DNA from: Himantopus leucocephalus
Taxonomy: Eukaryota; Chordata; Aves; Charadriiformes; Recurvirostridae
DNA length: 64,000 nt
Assembly (NCBI GenBank): GCA_003993805.1
Contig: RSEF01000003.1
Span: 109,781,491 to 109,845,490, forward strand
Direction of reading: 5' to 3'
Numbering within the stretch: position 1 is the first letter of the stretch; the number at the start of each line of letters is the position of its first letter. The notes under the pieces were generated by a model. That model worked only from the letters and a program-made list of their open reading frames with translations, searched no databases and was not told where the DNA came from. Made by a program: the position numbers and the translations under genes. Positions 14,455-29,200 of this stretch are shown here, piece after piece.

Positions 14455-14996
14455 GACTGCACTGGTGAGGCCCCATGTCAAGTACCATGTTCAGTTTTGG
14501 GCCTCTCACTACAAGAATGACATTGAGGTGCTGGAGCGTGTCCAGAGAAGGGCAACGAAGCTGGTGAGGGGTCTGGAGCACAAGTCTTATGAGGAACAGC
14601 TGACGGAATTGGGGTTGTTTAGCCTGGAGAAGAGGAGGCTGAGGGGAGACCTTATCACTCTCTACAACTACCTGAAAGGAGGCTGTAACAAGGTGGGGGT
14701 CAGTCTCTTCTCCCTAATAACAAGCAATAGGACAAGAGGAAACATCCTCAAGTTGCACCAGGGGAGGTTTAGATTGGATATTAGGAAAAAGTTCTTCACC
14801 GAAAGGTTTATCAAACATTGGAACAGGCTGACCAGGGAGGTGGTGGAATCACCATCCCTGAAGGTGTTTAAAAGACGGGTAGATATAGTGCTGAGGGAAA
14901 TGGTTTAGTGGTGGACTTGACAGTGTCAGGTTAATGTTTGGACTCCATGATCTTAAAGGTCCCTTCCAATCATAATGATTCTATGATTCTATGATT
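14455..14996 (+). mobile_element. CR1 LINE fragment with the C-terminal end of ORF2 and 3' tail
   Basis: This is the longest CR1 copy in the window. It keeps an open frame to about 14,908 encoding the C-terminal end of CR1 ORF2, with family-typical stretches such as [37 protein letters not shown] and [11 protein letters not shown]. The 3' untranslated part follows, including TCTTAAAGGTCCCTTCCAA and the tail ATTCTATGATTCTATGATT. It is 5'-truncated, lacking endonuclease and reverse transcriptase domains, so it cannot move by itself. The readable frame suggests modest age. The 5' boundary is approximate. Confidence 0.95.
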
Positions 14997-17900
14997 TGTT
15001 CCCATGGGAGGGACAGATGTTGTAGGGCAACCCTGTCTGCCATCCCCGTCAGGGGCTTCAACCTTCCCGGGACCGTTTACTCCCCTATTTTGGAGGGCTC
15101 TGCTTTGGCACAGATGTGTAAGGGCCTCCCTTTGTCCCTGTTGCTCAGAAGTAGTTTTACCAAAGGTGGTATTACACACATAGGATGCAGGGCCGTATTC
15201 TGCAATATTACATTTTAACAGAAAATTGAACCTCCTTTCAGGTCTTCAGTTGCATGAGCAGAGGAGGTGCACAGACAACTAAGGAACAGGCAGTTTCAGC
15301 TTCCCAGCTTATTTGCTAGCTCGAGGTACCATCGCAATCGCTGTTGAGTGAGGCTATAGCCCAGGTGAATTGAGTGGGAAGGGAAGAGGCGTGTTGGAGG
15401 CTGGCCTCACAAAACAAGGAGCAAAGGGCACCACAGCTTCTCAAGGTCAGTGGGGAGCATCCCTCAGCAACATGGGGACACTGGGTCTTAAAAAGTGGTT
15501 TAAACACACAATACTTCTTAGGATGTCCCATGACTTAGTCTGTCAGTGCCTCTGCCTGATCCTCATGATGGGGCTACTGCCATCCCTGAGACTCAAGAAA
15601 TCCCCTTGCTCACAAAAGTTTTCCTGAGGTGAGGAAAATATGGCCCAGTGAATTGCATTAGCCCTGCCTGCTTTTGTCTGGAAGCTGTCTTGGTATATGA
15701 GTTAGTAACACAGTTATTCCAGCTGCATTTCTAGTCACACAGATGGACTCTCTTAGGTCTCACACAGCGGTCCTGTGCTCAGGGCCCCAAAACTTTCATC
15801 TGACTTAGGGTTGTTATTTGGGCTCTGCTGGGCAAGAGGTCTGGGGTTGTGAGTGATGCTCTGCTTTCAAGGCCTGATCTTGCAAAGACTTATTTCCAGA
15901 CTCTTGCAATGGCATCTTAACAGCCCGTGATGCCCTGATCACTCATCTGTGCATTCACATGGGACCATGTACTGAAGGCATCATGTGGCCTGTCCCCAAG
16001 GCATATGCAGTACTGCCTGCTGGTGGCTTCACATAGCACAGAGCACCTCTTTGGGCAGTCCAGTGCAGACCTCCTTGCCAGTACCAAAAAAGCTATTTCT
16101 TGATCTGGAAACATCACAGGTACTTCAACATAGTACTGCAAGTAACCTAATTGGTCCTGGTGGGAGGCAGGGTGAATTAGGGTATATGTTGTGCAGAGCT
16201 GGTACAGTCGTACAGTAAGGAGTACCAGTGCAGTATCTCAGGGCAGCATTTCACCCTCCTGCACAGACCCAACATTTGTGCATTTGGAGCAAGCTGTGAT
16301 AGGTTTAACATGGCAATGAATCACGTGGATGAGACGTGAACCGAATGTCCTCCATCGGGAACCAGCATTTTTATCAGGGCTTGGACATAGTCAGCGTACA
16401 GCAGGATTAGACCATCAGGGCATACAGAATTCCCAGTAAAAAAGTGGTAGCAAAGTTCAAAATGCCACCAGTTTTCTGAAAAATTAGTTCTTGGAATAAA
16501 CACTCTGCTCAGGTGAGTATTGCCTGAGTTGGGCCTTAGACTGGTGCTATCTCCACCGCACCCAAGTGTCCTCCCCTAAGTGCTAACTTGGCAGTGGTGG
16601 TTTGGTCAGCAGTGTGATAAATGAGTCTGAAAACTAGTGCTGAGAATTGAAATAAAGTACTAGTTTCTGTTCTTGGAGCTTGTTGAAGGCTCTCATCATT
16701 TGTAGATTGGCATCTCAAAGGGGCTGCTTGTGCATGAGAACAAGAGGATCGAGAACAAGGAGTGAACTCCAACCACTACCTTATATTATACTTTAGTTCC
16801 TGTTGTTTATATGCTACAGGGATCACAGAGCTATGAAAAACTAGACTGAACAATAGAGATATTTATTGCTGAAACTCCATTACGCTCTTAACCACAAGTA
16901 TCTCTTATCTGACAACATGAAAGCAATACCACTTTGGAAAAACTGAAAATGACTGTGCGTTTGGGTAGTCAGATTCCTCACAAGGGTAACCCACATGCCT
17001 TGCAGGAGCATTTCCGAGCTCAAAAGTCCACCAGGGAGGAGCGGTCAGGGAAATCATCCCAAACATATTTTCAATTCAAAAATTTCAACAAAGGGCATCT
17101 TCCTGGCAGTCACTGTGTCGTGGTTTAGTGCTGTGCTCCATACCTGTCTATGGCAGCTCAGGAAATCAGGTAGTCGGTCTACAGATGAGACCTTCCCAGG
17201 GGACAAAGTCATATTTCAAGAGACACAGCTGACCTGGAACTTTTTAATCTCACTCCTGGTTCCTATTATAATTACATCCAACTGCCTCACATCACTAGCA
17301 TGTTTGTCTACTGACACTATTAGGAAAGGAAATGTGTTATGTTTTAGACACAGAATTATGTTAGCAGTTAGTTAATAGGATTGTGTTACTGCGAGTTGTA
17401 AGACCTGGCATCTTTGGCATCTAGACTGTATGCTGAGGGAGAGATATATGCCTAGGCATCAAACCGAGAAAGGTCAGCACACCACACAAGAAGCTCTTTA
17501 AACAAGCTGGTTAGAAATACTAAGAGACATATGCCTTAAATCCCGTTCTGCTTCAGGATTTAGGCAGTTTTTAAGGCTTGTTTTTCTCTCTACAGCATGA
17601 AGAACTCCCAGATCAATAAGCATCATTAATACTCACAGTTGGCACCGCACCAGGGCTCCTCCAAATACCTGGCTCCAAGGCTTTAGGTGTCCATCACAAC
17701 ATCATCAGCTCCTGCACTGAAACGCTAGCCCGCTGGCCACGCTAGCCCGTGGCTCGCTACTCTGCCCTGATGCTACTCGGAAGTTAAAACTCAGGGTCAT
17801 GGGGAGAGCAAAGTGTGGTGTTGCCTAGAAAACTTCTTGTGTCTTGTAGCCCATGGGCTGGTGGAGTTTGGGGAACGCCGGTCTGAGGAGACAAGCAGAT

Positions 17901-20900
17901 GAAGGATGTGAAAGCAGAGCCACCAACTCCTGAGGCGAAATGTCTTGGCCAGAATTACCCAGCAGAGCTGGGTGGTGAACATGGCCCCAGACTGGCACAT
18001 AAACAAGAAGGTTATGTTTTCTAGTTGAGAAGTAAAATGGAAAATACTAAGAACATAAAAAAAATCCCTTTCGCAGACTGAAAATGTGGCTAATATTGGT
18101 GTGCCTCCTCCACTTCATTTAATCATCTTAGAACTTGCTTGTAACAGCACATGATTCATTTTCAGACAGAAACATGATGAAGTGTCAGCAGAGACCATTG
18201 ACATAACGATGGCCGGCATTTCCTTCCAGGACTTGAGCTTTTCCCACAGGACACGACATCCACTCCAACCCCTTTTTCTGTGGTAGCTGCCTTCCCCCAC
18301 ACTGTCTGTAACCTGAGGCTAATTAGAGGAGGGCTGCTAAGAGGTTACGTGATGCTGAAGACCTTTCCCAGTTTCCCTGACTTCAGGAGGTTTCAGAGCA
18401 GGCCTTGGGTCAACAGGAGGACTACAAAATGAAAGAGGAGGGCTGAAAGCAGGAGGCAGAATTAGCTGTGACTACAGAAGCTCAGCAAATTGCAAGATAA
18501 GATAGTGCCTTCTGAAAAACACCTGCCAAACACAGCCCTCCGTTCTGGAACGCTGCATTATTTGGGAAGAAATGTGAAGGAACAAGTAACCTTATGCATG
18601 GGAGTCTCCAAAAGCACTGCTGTAATAAAATGTTGTTGTATGGCACGGCTGGCAGGGTATTGTGAGAATCAGGTGGTGGGATGGCTTTGAATGCTAAATT
18701 AAGAGAGACAACCCCAGAAATTAAATGTTGCTGGTCTAAGTCACAATATAGTTGCCATGGCAATTATAAAATGGGAAACCATTGTCGTCATTGTTTGCAT
18801 TGTCACATGCCTTATGGTGAAATCATGGCTCCCTGGGTTATGGAAAGAGACAAAAAATGTTTGGTTCATCCCAAGAGGCTGCCATTTTTTGGGCAGGGTG
18901 AGCAGAGGAGCAGCAACCCCAACGAATTCTGCAGGTTCCTCTGACTCTGGCTGGATCCTCGGGGCACAACTCAGGGACACCAGCCTGGGATCTAGACAAA
19001 ACAGCAGTTTGAGAAACCTCAGGGCTTAGTCATTAATAGAGATTTCCTCTGCAGGGCCAGATCTAGAAGCTTCTTCATGATGACTCCAGGCCTTCAACAT
19101 GGCTGCTCACAGGAGAGAGCCTTTGATAAAACAAACCTTTGAGCAAAAACTCGCATCCCAGGCAGCTACCGACCATGGAGGAGACTCAGCCCTTTGCTGT
19201 GACATCTTTGAAGGAACCAGTGTCACACGTTTTGTCTTACACAAAGGCCAGCAAGCTCCCTGGGCATACGGGATTCACCCGTAGGACACTTAGGACCTGG
19301 GCACTTGTTTTTGCAGGTCCAGGAGACCACAGTAGTCCACGTTGTCTGAATTTTTTGGGCTTGACTCAACAGCAATGCCCAAGAAGGATGATCTCCTTCA
19401 GGTATAAGGAGACCTGGGATTAAAGGAAGAGAATACAAAGCAATAAATCTACAACCAGGTTACACCTGGGGGGCAGCAGCCCCAGAAGTCTCAGGTCTGA
19501 CTCCCGGTGCTGAGATGATTCGCCCCAGCTCTCCTGGCCGTCCCTCTGGAGCACCAGCTCTGGTGATGGGCCAGCTCTAGGCATTTTGCTGTGGTCTTTC
19601 ACAGCCAGACTCACCATTTCTCTGCCTCCAATGTGAAAACACCGAACACAAACCAGATCTGCGCAACCAGCTGCATGTACACTGTGGGCAGAACACACAG
19701 GCATGTACCTACAGAGCACCATCTAAATACAGCCTCCGTGAGCTACTTTTATTCTCAGGACGTATGCCAGGAATATAAGAAATCAAATGCATTTATAATA
19801 ATCCTTCGTTACAGAAAGTAATACTGAGAACAGTGCAGAAGCAAATTTTAATCCACTGACCATACCTGCGGTACAGATATGATGGGACAGACCATCTGAA
19901 GGCAACGCTAACGCATCAGGGTTTTGTCTGCTGATGTTGCCATACCGACCAATGCTACCAGTCTATGCAACAACCATAAACCTCAATATCCTCAGAAAGA
20001 TCTATCCATAAGTGCTCCAGATTCCCTGTTAATCACAAAAAGATTAAACTTCTTCCCAATGTTGTGATGAGATTAGTCTGAGCTGACAAGATAGAGTAAG
20101 TGCTGTAGAAACATTATTTCTCCTTTGTAGAGGAAGGAACCAAAACCAGGGTGGTCACCTGCTGGCAACCAACAAGTCCTGCTACTTTGTAGATGTCATT
20201 CACTCTAGTAATCCAATATTTTTTTTTTAATTTAAATTAGTTAACTGGCTAGGAAGCAGGAAAAACATGAGCAGGCAGCTCCACTGGAGCCCCTAATGCG
20301 TTGGTGAGGAAAAGATCTGAAACGATCCCACAATGTATATGCTAGGAACAAATGAATGGCTTCAAGAGGCTGAATATTATCTTTCCATATGACAACACAG
20401 AAAAAGGATATCAAGGGGATGTGCAAAATAAGGGCCTCCAAAACCAGCATGAGAGCTGGTGGAAGTGCCTTTTGGTGACAACTACGAAGAAACTTAACAG
20501 TTAAAGTAAGTTTAAGAGGTAAGGTACTTGTGACACTGAAGCACTTTCTCAGGAAGAATACAGCAGCTACAAGAAGGATATCTCTGTCGGAGAAAGTCAC
20601 AGAAATCAGTGGTGGGAAACTGAAATTAGATAACATTAAGTTAGCAACAAGATGTAGCTTTTTTCATGTGGAGGATGACTAAGCATGAGAAGAAACCATG
20701 AAGGATGTGGTAGATGCGGTACATTTTTCAGACCTTTGTGTCTCCAGATCAAAGTGGAAGATCTTCTTCAGATACAGAGGTTATGTGAGCATATCTAGGG
20801 AAAACTTTGTGACCTTTGATAGCTAGATCGCATGAGAATATGATATTGTCTGAACACTGTAGCACGAGCCACACTTTTATCAGTGGATACGTATTCATAC

Positions 20901-23900
20901 AGTTTTGACACTAAAGCCTCCCCGAGGGTAGTGATTGCTTCCCTCCAGTGTGTCCGCTGCATCTCTCTGAATGCTGTTTTTGATAGCAATAAACTGTGCC
21001 TCATCACTAATTTACTCTGTGTTCACTGTGTTGAGTGTCAGTTTGGAATAAAGCCTTGATTTTTAGAAGACTCCCCTGCGGTCATCATTATCTTGAAAAA
21101 ATGCACGTGTGCTGCTGATCTCTGACGAAGGGACATAGGAAGTTTTTAAAGGAAGAGCTTGAACCGCCTGTCAAAAGAAATAGAAAATTACCAGCTGGTT
21201 TCCCAGACAGCTGGATCAGAGACACAGGTTGAACAGCACTGAGAACAAATATGCATGTAAAGAACATAATAACAGTCCTGTCTTTTGCTGCTAGACAAAT
21301 CCTTTTTTTTTTTATTGTATAAAATATTTATAATAGGATGTTGTAGGTTGCACTCAGCTTTCTTGTAGAGGGGAAGGGAATAAATTCTCCTGCCAGATTG
21401 CCAGATCTCCACTGCTGATGGGATGCGCAGAAAACCTACCAGTATATTCATGCAGCTCTGCACAGGCTTTTATCCAGAGGAAGAGTGGGCGCTAAGGGTG
21501 TAAGACCGACCCGGGGAATTAACAGCTTCTTTCTGAACTGTTTGACAGGGATGCAAACCTCTTTGCCTTCAGGAAAGCCAACGATGCATATTTTTATGTC
21601 TATTTCTGCTTTGCTCTCATGGCTTTTGATTTTATCTTTAAGCCAGCAGTGTTTATAGTTCTCAAGATGATCGTGTTCTGCTAAACGAGTTCCTTTGTCC
21701 CCTCCCGTTGCTGACAAATCTGCTCGTGAAACAATTTTACTATTCAGTAACTTCAGTTTGGCCAACTTTTGCGCTGTACCCTTTGAACTGGCATTGTTGC
21801 ATTAATGCCTGCTATGACTTCGCCGAGCATGCATGCCATTGCTACAGCCTATTAAAAGCAGTTGCAGCCGTGCTTACCGCTGGCTTCCTCCTTCCTTTTG
21901 AAGCAGTTTTCTTTGACTGGTCTTAATTAACGCAGTAGCTGGGAAAGTGCCTTCTTTCCTCCTTTCAAGATGTTTTTGCTTCTTTGTTTTAATTTCACAT
22001 CTTTGGCTGAATGGATGTTTCCAGTATGTTCTTCATGAAAATGAAAGGGAAATTGAAGCTTGCACAACTTTTTATTGGTGAAAGAAACCCAGGCCACGGT
22101 TCTTCTTTGACTGCATTACCATTGCGTGCTTATTTGACTCCGCTTCTTCTCCCTATTCAGAAAAGCCCAGTAACATGATTAAAGCCGTCTTCCAACTCAA
22201 AGACTTTGACAGCAAACAAAGATGGATCACTTACCAACCGAATGAATCATGTACAGGAAACCAAGGCAAGTGTTAAACATATTTACTAGGGGAATCAGTT
22301 GAGAATGGTATGCCGAAGATCTGTAATTAATTAACACCAGTTCCACATTCTGAAACAAGAGATTGAAAAGCTATTAGCTAATTAGTGAAAAATCTATAAA
22401 GCTGCATTCCTCAAAGCAGCCACAGATGCGGAAAGGAAATGCTGGACTGCTAGGCCAGATATCAGCTTGTCAAGGATTTAATCATATTATTTTATAGCAA
22501 ATACCTGGCCACGTGGGCAGCCGTGCAAAGAGCTGAAGAGTCTGAACAGACAGAGCACTCCTCTCTCGTTACCGGTTATTGACAGGCTTTTGCCAGGTGT
22601 GCAGCTAGCATGTGCCTCAGTTTCCTCACCAATAAGCTAAACGAGCTCCATAGTTCATCAGCTTCATGTGTGTCCATGGAAAGTCACTGGTGCACCGGGG
22701 CTTCAGATGGGAGAATAAATGGAAAAAAGTTGTGAATTACACCAATATGTTATGAAAACATCTCCTGCACATCAGCAGATGAACCTCAGGATTTGGTGCA
22801 AATGTCCCTTCAAGCCTGTAAATAAGCCGTGGCTTGTGAGATCATCTCAGCCTGTAAATTAGCTTCATTACAGCAGAGCAAGAGGGTGGCAGCCGGGAGC
22901 AGACCCCGTGGCAGGAGTCGCTGCCCAGGGAACACGTCCTCGCTCTGCGTTTCATTACCCGCTGATGGCTGAAACGGAGCCCCGCGCTTTGATCTCAGCC
23001 GCATCCGAAAATCCCGCACCAGAAACAACTCCCGGCCGAGGGCTCAGAAACTGAAAGGAGAGCTGCTCCGCATCGCTTAAACTGGTGCAAAACCCTATTG
23101 TTTTCCATGTAGTTACTCCAAACTCCCGTAGTCTCAAGAGAGGGGAGGATGACGCCTTGTAATGTTATGAGAAGGGTCCGTTGTGAACAACCTGGTAAGC
23201 ACCGATTGCTTCTTGTAGGGAAGGGACAGCCCGTTCTCTGCCCTTGCTTAAGGCTTTCTGAGCAGCTGTTAGAAACTGAACTCACCTGCCTTGTTTCAGC
23301 TACAGTTTTCCAAACTGTCAGGGAAGCTGATTAAAGAGTATTAAATACTGCCAAGAGGTCTTCTCGCTGCTCCTCAAAAGGTGTTTTTGCTGAGACAGTT
23401 TAAAATCTTCCTCTTTACCTCTCTGACTTGCGTGAAATCACTAATTTTTCTGTTGCATCTGTTGCTGTTGATTAAACACAAGCACGGCTACAGATATTCA
23501 GCATCAGGGTAGGGTACTACTCTTTGCTTCCATGGGTGAATCCTTAAGTCTACTGCTAATACATCAGATCACAATCTTATAATTCCAGTGAAATGCTATT
23601 AGAACAATTACTTTGTTCCCTAGCTTTTTCAGAATTTTTCTTTTTTTTTTCCCACAATTCAATGGAAAATAGAAAATTGAAATAAAAGTTTACGCTTTGC
23701 TTTTAGCATGAAAACTCTGCTTTGCTTTTATCATGAAAATTGGTCAAAAAAACACTTTTGGGTTGGTTTTTTCTTTTTTTTCTTTCCAGTTGCGATCTGG
23801 TTTTGTCAAAATCAAACTGTTTTCATGAAACATTTAAACATTAATAAAACTGGATTTTTTTTCCCCAGAAAAACTCCCAAAGCCTCCCTTCTTCGTCAGT

Positions 23901-26078
23901 GCCTTGACTGACTAACTCTACATGCAGAAGCAGACAGCTTCAAATATGGCCCATCAGGCATCAGCGACTGCACTATTTTGTCAGTGTACGTTAACTGCAT
24001 TTTGATCTGCAACAAACAGATGGTTCCAGCTCTGGATTATTGGACTTTCTTTCTGAGTCTGAATGGAGAACAACTCCCCATCAGATATTTGCAATTAGTT
24101 TGTGTCACACATAAATAGAAAAATATCTCTTCAGGCTTGCAATAAAATTTCAAGCTTTCCATATAACATGACATCGTGACAATTTATGTCATTTTCATAG
24201 ACCAACACAGTAAGCGATATGCTGTTAAATAAGTCTGTATTAATACTGGGAGAAGGTCTAATCTGGTGATGCTTATCTTTCAAAACAAATGTCATTAGAG
24301 ACCACCCACAGTAATTGCCTTTATTTTTTGGAGGGGAAAAAAAAAAAGAAATAAAAAGGAATGGTGCAAAGCAGTAATCCCATAGTCAAGTAATACTGAG
24401 TCCTGAAATATCTCCCATCTTATGTTTCCCTGGGAAAAAGAAAAGCAAACTAATTTAGATGAGCTGAAAGTAGCAATATTTATTTATGATCCGAGGTATA
24501 GATTGTATGCTTTTCAACAGCTCAGACCTGGAGAGATGTATCTTCATTTTATGAACCGAGAAAGCAGCAGGGGGAAAAATTGAAGACAAGTATCAAATTA
24601 AAATGTCATACAACTAATCACATAACTGCCATCTTTTAACTTCAGGGGAAGCCCCCCTGCCTCCGACATTTGCACGTGACTCCTCAGTTACCAGCTCAGG
24701 GCTCCAGATAGGTACAAGATAGGCACAGTCTCGTAAGAAATCAGCATCAGGGCTGGGAACAGAAACACTGAAAACAGAAACCTTCTGAGGCTTCAGACCA
24801 CAAGATTAGTCAGTGCAGAACTTTAGAAGATAGGCAGGACGAGACAGGCACACAGAAGACAGAGAATTTATGCGATCCATGTTTAAACGGGAGCTTCCCG
24901 TCCCAACAACAGCGTTTGAAGTACCACCATACCCCCATAGCCCTCTCTTGTGTACTAAGCATTTTCCCCTCCCTCCCAAAACCTTCTTCTCTCCCCGATA
25001 AAGTCATTCAGCACATCATTTTATCGACAATCTTCCCGCATTTTGACTGGAAATTTCCAGAGTGCTATGACACCTTATTGTGCTTTCAAAACCCAGACCT
25101 GTTCAGGATGAATTGGAATTAGGCCCAAGACACGGGAATAATAAATCTTTCATCCCTGAAGAGTTGATAATCCAATGGAAGGATGGATGATGAGCCTTCC
25201 CCATCGCTGTCTCCTGCACGGGTATGTGTTTGCGTTTGAGCTTCAGTGCTCGTATCCGCACTCAGGAGAGAGCAGTCCTCACTGAGTGTGAAATAAAGCC
25301 AAGACAGGCAAACCAATGTCACTTACCAACCCCTTCTCTGCGCTGGGTTTACTACAAACATGACTTTTTATGTTGTTCTATTTAAATAAGCTTTATTTAC
25401 TATCTTCTTTGTGGTAATGGTCCCTACCCCCGGTGAGCCCCACTGAGTTTGTGTCAGGTGTGAGACACGGCCACGCTGAGCCACGCTGCTCAATTAGGGC
25501 TTCGTTCCTTCCCTTCGTTGCTATTTACTGCTTATTTCGCAGAGGTTGTCCCTCTAGATTGGCCAACATAACATACAACTTGTCACTTTAAAAAAATCTC
25601 TAAGGCTTTGAAAAAAAGACTTTCTGAGAGCATCACCTGCACTTATTCATCAGGTGGGTGGAGAAATTTTCCATCCAGCAAAGCAGAGAGGTTTGTGGTT
25701 TGAGGCACTCCGCTTGGCGTTCTGCCAGCGCGCATCAAACTGGTGTTTCTCTGAGGATGAGCGCCAGACGAGAACGCATCACGCGCTGCATTACATCGGT
25801 GATTCTTGTAATCATCACAGGGCTGCTGCTCGATAATGGCAGATTTGTAACAGCGCCTGAAAACAGAAGCACATTCCTAAAAACTCTTCTGTCTAGACTG
25901 GAGAATTGCGCAAAAATGCACCACTGGTGAACACCCCAGTGCATCCCCCAACATCTGCTCTCAAATTCATGCTGACGCCCGCAGCTCCGCTGCTTTGCAC
26001 CGCCGCGCATTCGCCTTTAATTTACCACTTCCATTCTTCCACAGATCGGATTTATTCACTGCATTAACTCCTTCCCCC
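14997..26078. other. Intergenic DNA, no gene recognised
   Basis: No supported exon was seen on either strand. Short repeats include a tandem GCTAGCCCG motif near 17,723-17,755 and a near-duplicate of about 25 bases at 23,692-23,740. Around 22,160-22,420 there is a non-repetitive AT-rich block with several homeodomain-like TAATTA cores, discussed as a possible conserved element. CG-containing DNA near 22,870-23,080 is not dense enough to call a CpG island. Confidence 0.5.
23692..23740. repeat. Short tandem duplication of about 25 bp
   Basis: CTTTGCTTTTAGCATGAAAA is followed directly by a second copy, CTTTGCTTTTATCATGAAAA, differing at one position. This looks like replication slippage. Confidence 0.7.
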
Positions 26079-26178
26079 NNNNNNNNNNNNNNNNNNNNNN
26101 NNNNNNNNNNNNNNNNNNNNNNNNNNNNNNNNNNNNNNNNNNNNNNNNNNNNNNNNNNNNNNNNNNNNNNNNNNNNNN
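26079..26178. other. Assembly gap of exactly 100 N
   Basis: One hundred N, the usual placeholder for a gap of unknown size. The right edge falls inside a CR1 3' end, so the missing DNA includes at least the upstream part of that CR1 copy. The left edge ends in a short C run. Confidence 0.99.
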
Positions 26179-26250
26179 CATGGCAGGGGGGTTGGAACCA
26201 GATGATCTTTAAGGTCCTTTCTAACCCAAAGCATTCTATGATCCTATGAG
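26179..26250 (+). mobile_element. CR1 LINE 3' end, cut by the assembly gap
   Basis: The sequence GGCAGGGGGGTTGGAACCAG, then ATGATCTTTAAGGTCCTTTC and ATTCTATGATCCTATGA, is a standard avian CR1 3' end. Its upstream part is lost in the N run. It closely resembles the copy at 42,793-43,168. Confidence 0.93.
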
Positions 26251-29200
26251 GGCTTGATCCTGTGTGCAGAGAATTATGAAAACTCCGGTTAATGTCCATC
26301 ACACTGAGAAGGAGAACCCAATTATAGTATCTCTGTCATGGTGTTAATACAATGTGCTAATAATGTATATTTACTCTGGATCAAAGCTTCGCTATTATTG
26401 CATTAATGATAGTGATAGTAGCCGTGCGCTGATGACCGTGGCCACCTGGTTGAATGTATGTTGTAAGTTTGATGTGATGCACTGTGATGAAGTTTCCGTA
26501 TGACATTGTCGTGGTTGTGTCACTTTGACTCGCCATAAGCTGTCTGTAGCGGAAAATCTCAGCATATATAATTTCACCAAGGTACTGCAATATGGGAAGT
26601 AAAGTACCCAGGAGAACATATCAAACATAAGTATGTACTTAAAATTAATACATCAAGCATTTCTGAATATTTTTATCTGTTACTAGTATCACTTCTGAGA
26701 AAGACAAACAAAATTAATTTGCAGTTGTTTTTTTTTAAGTGAGCTATAAAATAAGTGGGTTTGTCCTTCATGAACACAATTGTATCAGTCTTTCCATCAT
26801 AACACTATTTTATTATTTTTATTATTTTGTCATGGAAGTTTTAACTTTTAGTTGTATTATAGTTATATTTTAATAAGCTGTTACATTTTAGGCTATTTTG
26901 CCTTTCATCAGTGAGAAGAGCATCTTGGCCCGACAGCATAGGTATCGTGAATTAGTGAAGAACAATGAAATCAAAAAGCAATCTGAACAGCACTGCCAGC
27001 GTCAAGGGGCGAAGAGGGGTTTCAGTAACAATTTTATTACAGCTTTATAGTCACTGATACTAGATAACTTGACTTGGCTGCAGAACGAAGTAAAATTCTG
27101 CAGAGCCACCCGTTATTGGAGGCGGCATGGGACAGAAGGGGGTGGGCACCCACCTTGCTGCCGGAGACAGGCCTGGTGCTGGAACGGTGATGGGGTTAAT
27201 AGCATAAGCTGAAGACATTGATTCGAATAGTTATTTTCTGGTCAGAGATGCCATAGCTCACAGGCCTGAATAACAGAAACGAAAGAAGAGGAGGGAGAGA
27301 TAAACTGAAGGGATAAATTTGTTTACAGTCATCGGCAGTTTCTATCATTAGTCTCATCTTTTGCTGCACTGACCCAGTTCCTACTCGTTAGGAGTCGGAC
27401 TTCGGTGGTCGCTCTTATACAGAGTAGCATCATCGTCTACATGAGACCCACTGATTGTTCTGTGAGTGCAGAGGAGGCAAAATATGTTCCTAAGGAGGTG
27501 GAGGATGAGAAGAGGATGATCAAGAAAAATAACTTAAAAGATCCTAAAGAAAGATAACCTGGGGAAAACATCTTGCATGCTGAAATGAAAAAATCAGGCC
27601 TCTCTTCCCATGGCAGTACCCTGCCCTTTCTCTTCTCTGTTTGTCTCTTTTGTTTTCTTTTCCCAACCCCCCTTCTCCACTGCTCCTTGTCATTTCCCAT
27701 CATGTTCTCTCTGTCTTTGGAACATCATATCCTTGAGGCAAAAACTTTATCTCCTTACGTAAGTGTAAAACGCTGCATGCTGCTCTGGCACTTGGCCGAT
27801 GCAAGGATGCCAGAAGAGCAGAACACCTTTAATATGCCGAAATTTGCGTATGAAAATCTCTACCGAGGCAGCATGAGAGATATTATTAATAACAAAGCCT
27901 TCCATCCATAGACATGGGCAATGCCATAAGCTGGGGTGCGCAGGTATTCCAGGGTGGGAGCCCCTCTCTGCTGCCTGCTGAGGTACAAAGCCAAGAGACG
28001 AATTGCCTCCAGTGCTCAGGTGTGTTGATACATCCCAGCAGCCAAACATCTGCATATCCCGGAGTGGTGGATAAGTGAAGATCTTAATTAAAAGAAACTA
28101 GGCGGTTAATTATTTTTTCAGTTTGGGAATGCGTGTTTGCCGGTGATTCCCAGCCACTGCCCCATGGGTGGGCTGGGAGACTGCCTTCCCGGGGAATCTG
28201 CTCTTACAGGGCTGCAGTTCCCCTCACGTGGGACCGATCTCCTTTCCTCTGCGTGCCCCTATCCCCCGTAGCAATAAGCAGCCAGCGCCTGCCCAGGGTG
28301 CCTCCACTGGAGGGTGCAGCGTGCCCTCAGCTCTCTGCGGGGCTCCTTCCCAGTCTTCCCAGCCACCTCCATCCAAACCCATCCCAGCTCCAAGTCACTA
28401 AAATGCAACGGTGCATGACTATACTAGTCTCTCCCAACATCGGGGCTGCTGGCAGGCAGCTCTCAAGCCTTTCATCTCGCTCCTTATTAACTTTGCATAT
28501 AGCAGAGTAGCAGGACGGAGCGATTGCTAGTCTCGGAGCAGGCTGTGCGCTGTAAGAGCCGGTCGGAATTGCTTTCACAGCCCATGTGCAATCAGTGCGT
28601 TGAACGAACTTTGTTCGAACGGATGCATGGCCTCAGCACAATCCTACAAGCACATTTTGAATGTGATCTCATTATGCATCACACATAACAAGCTACTTTC
28701 TGTTGTCACACACGAAAAAAGTCTCTAGAAATGATGCTGGAGGGTGTTTAGTCTTTTTCAGGATAGCCTATTCCCTAATAAAGAGTCTTTTAGGAAATTG
28801 TTAGTGAGGCTGGAAGCCAACTGATCTGAACAAAATTGCTGTTGAGTTTTGGGGTTTGTGTTTATTCAGAGTTCTTGGGTGGTTCTGCAAACTGGTCCGT
28901 TCAAAAGAAGAGCTTTTTGCACAAATGCAGTGGTGTCATCTTTCTTAGGCAACTTATAAAAAGATGTATTATCTAGTACATCCCAAAAGAACGCTTTCTG
29001 CTTTTCAGAAGTGTCTTTATAAACTGGACGTACTTTTTGCCTCTTGCAGGGGTGGCTTAACACCACCAGAACTAAAGATCAATCCCCTCAGCCCCAGAGG
29101 TATGCAGGTAGACCTTTTCTCCAACCTTTTCAGGTCACACAGTACTCTTCATGCCAGTGCAACGCAGCTGCACAATTATTTTCATACAGCTGTCTCGGAT

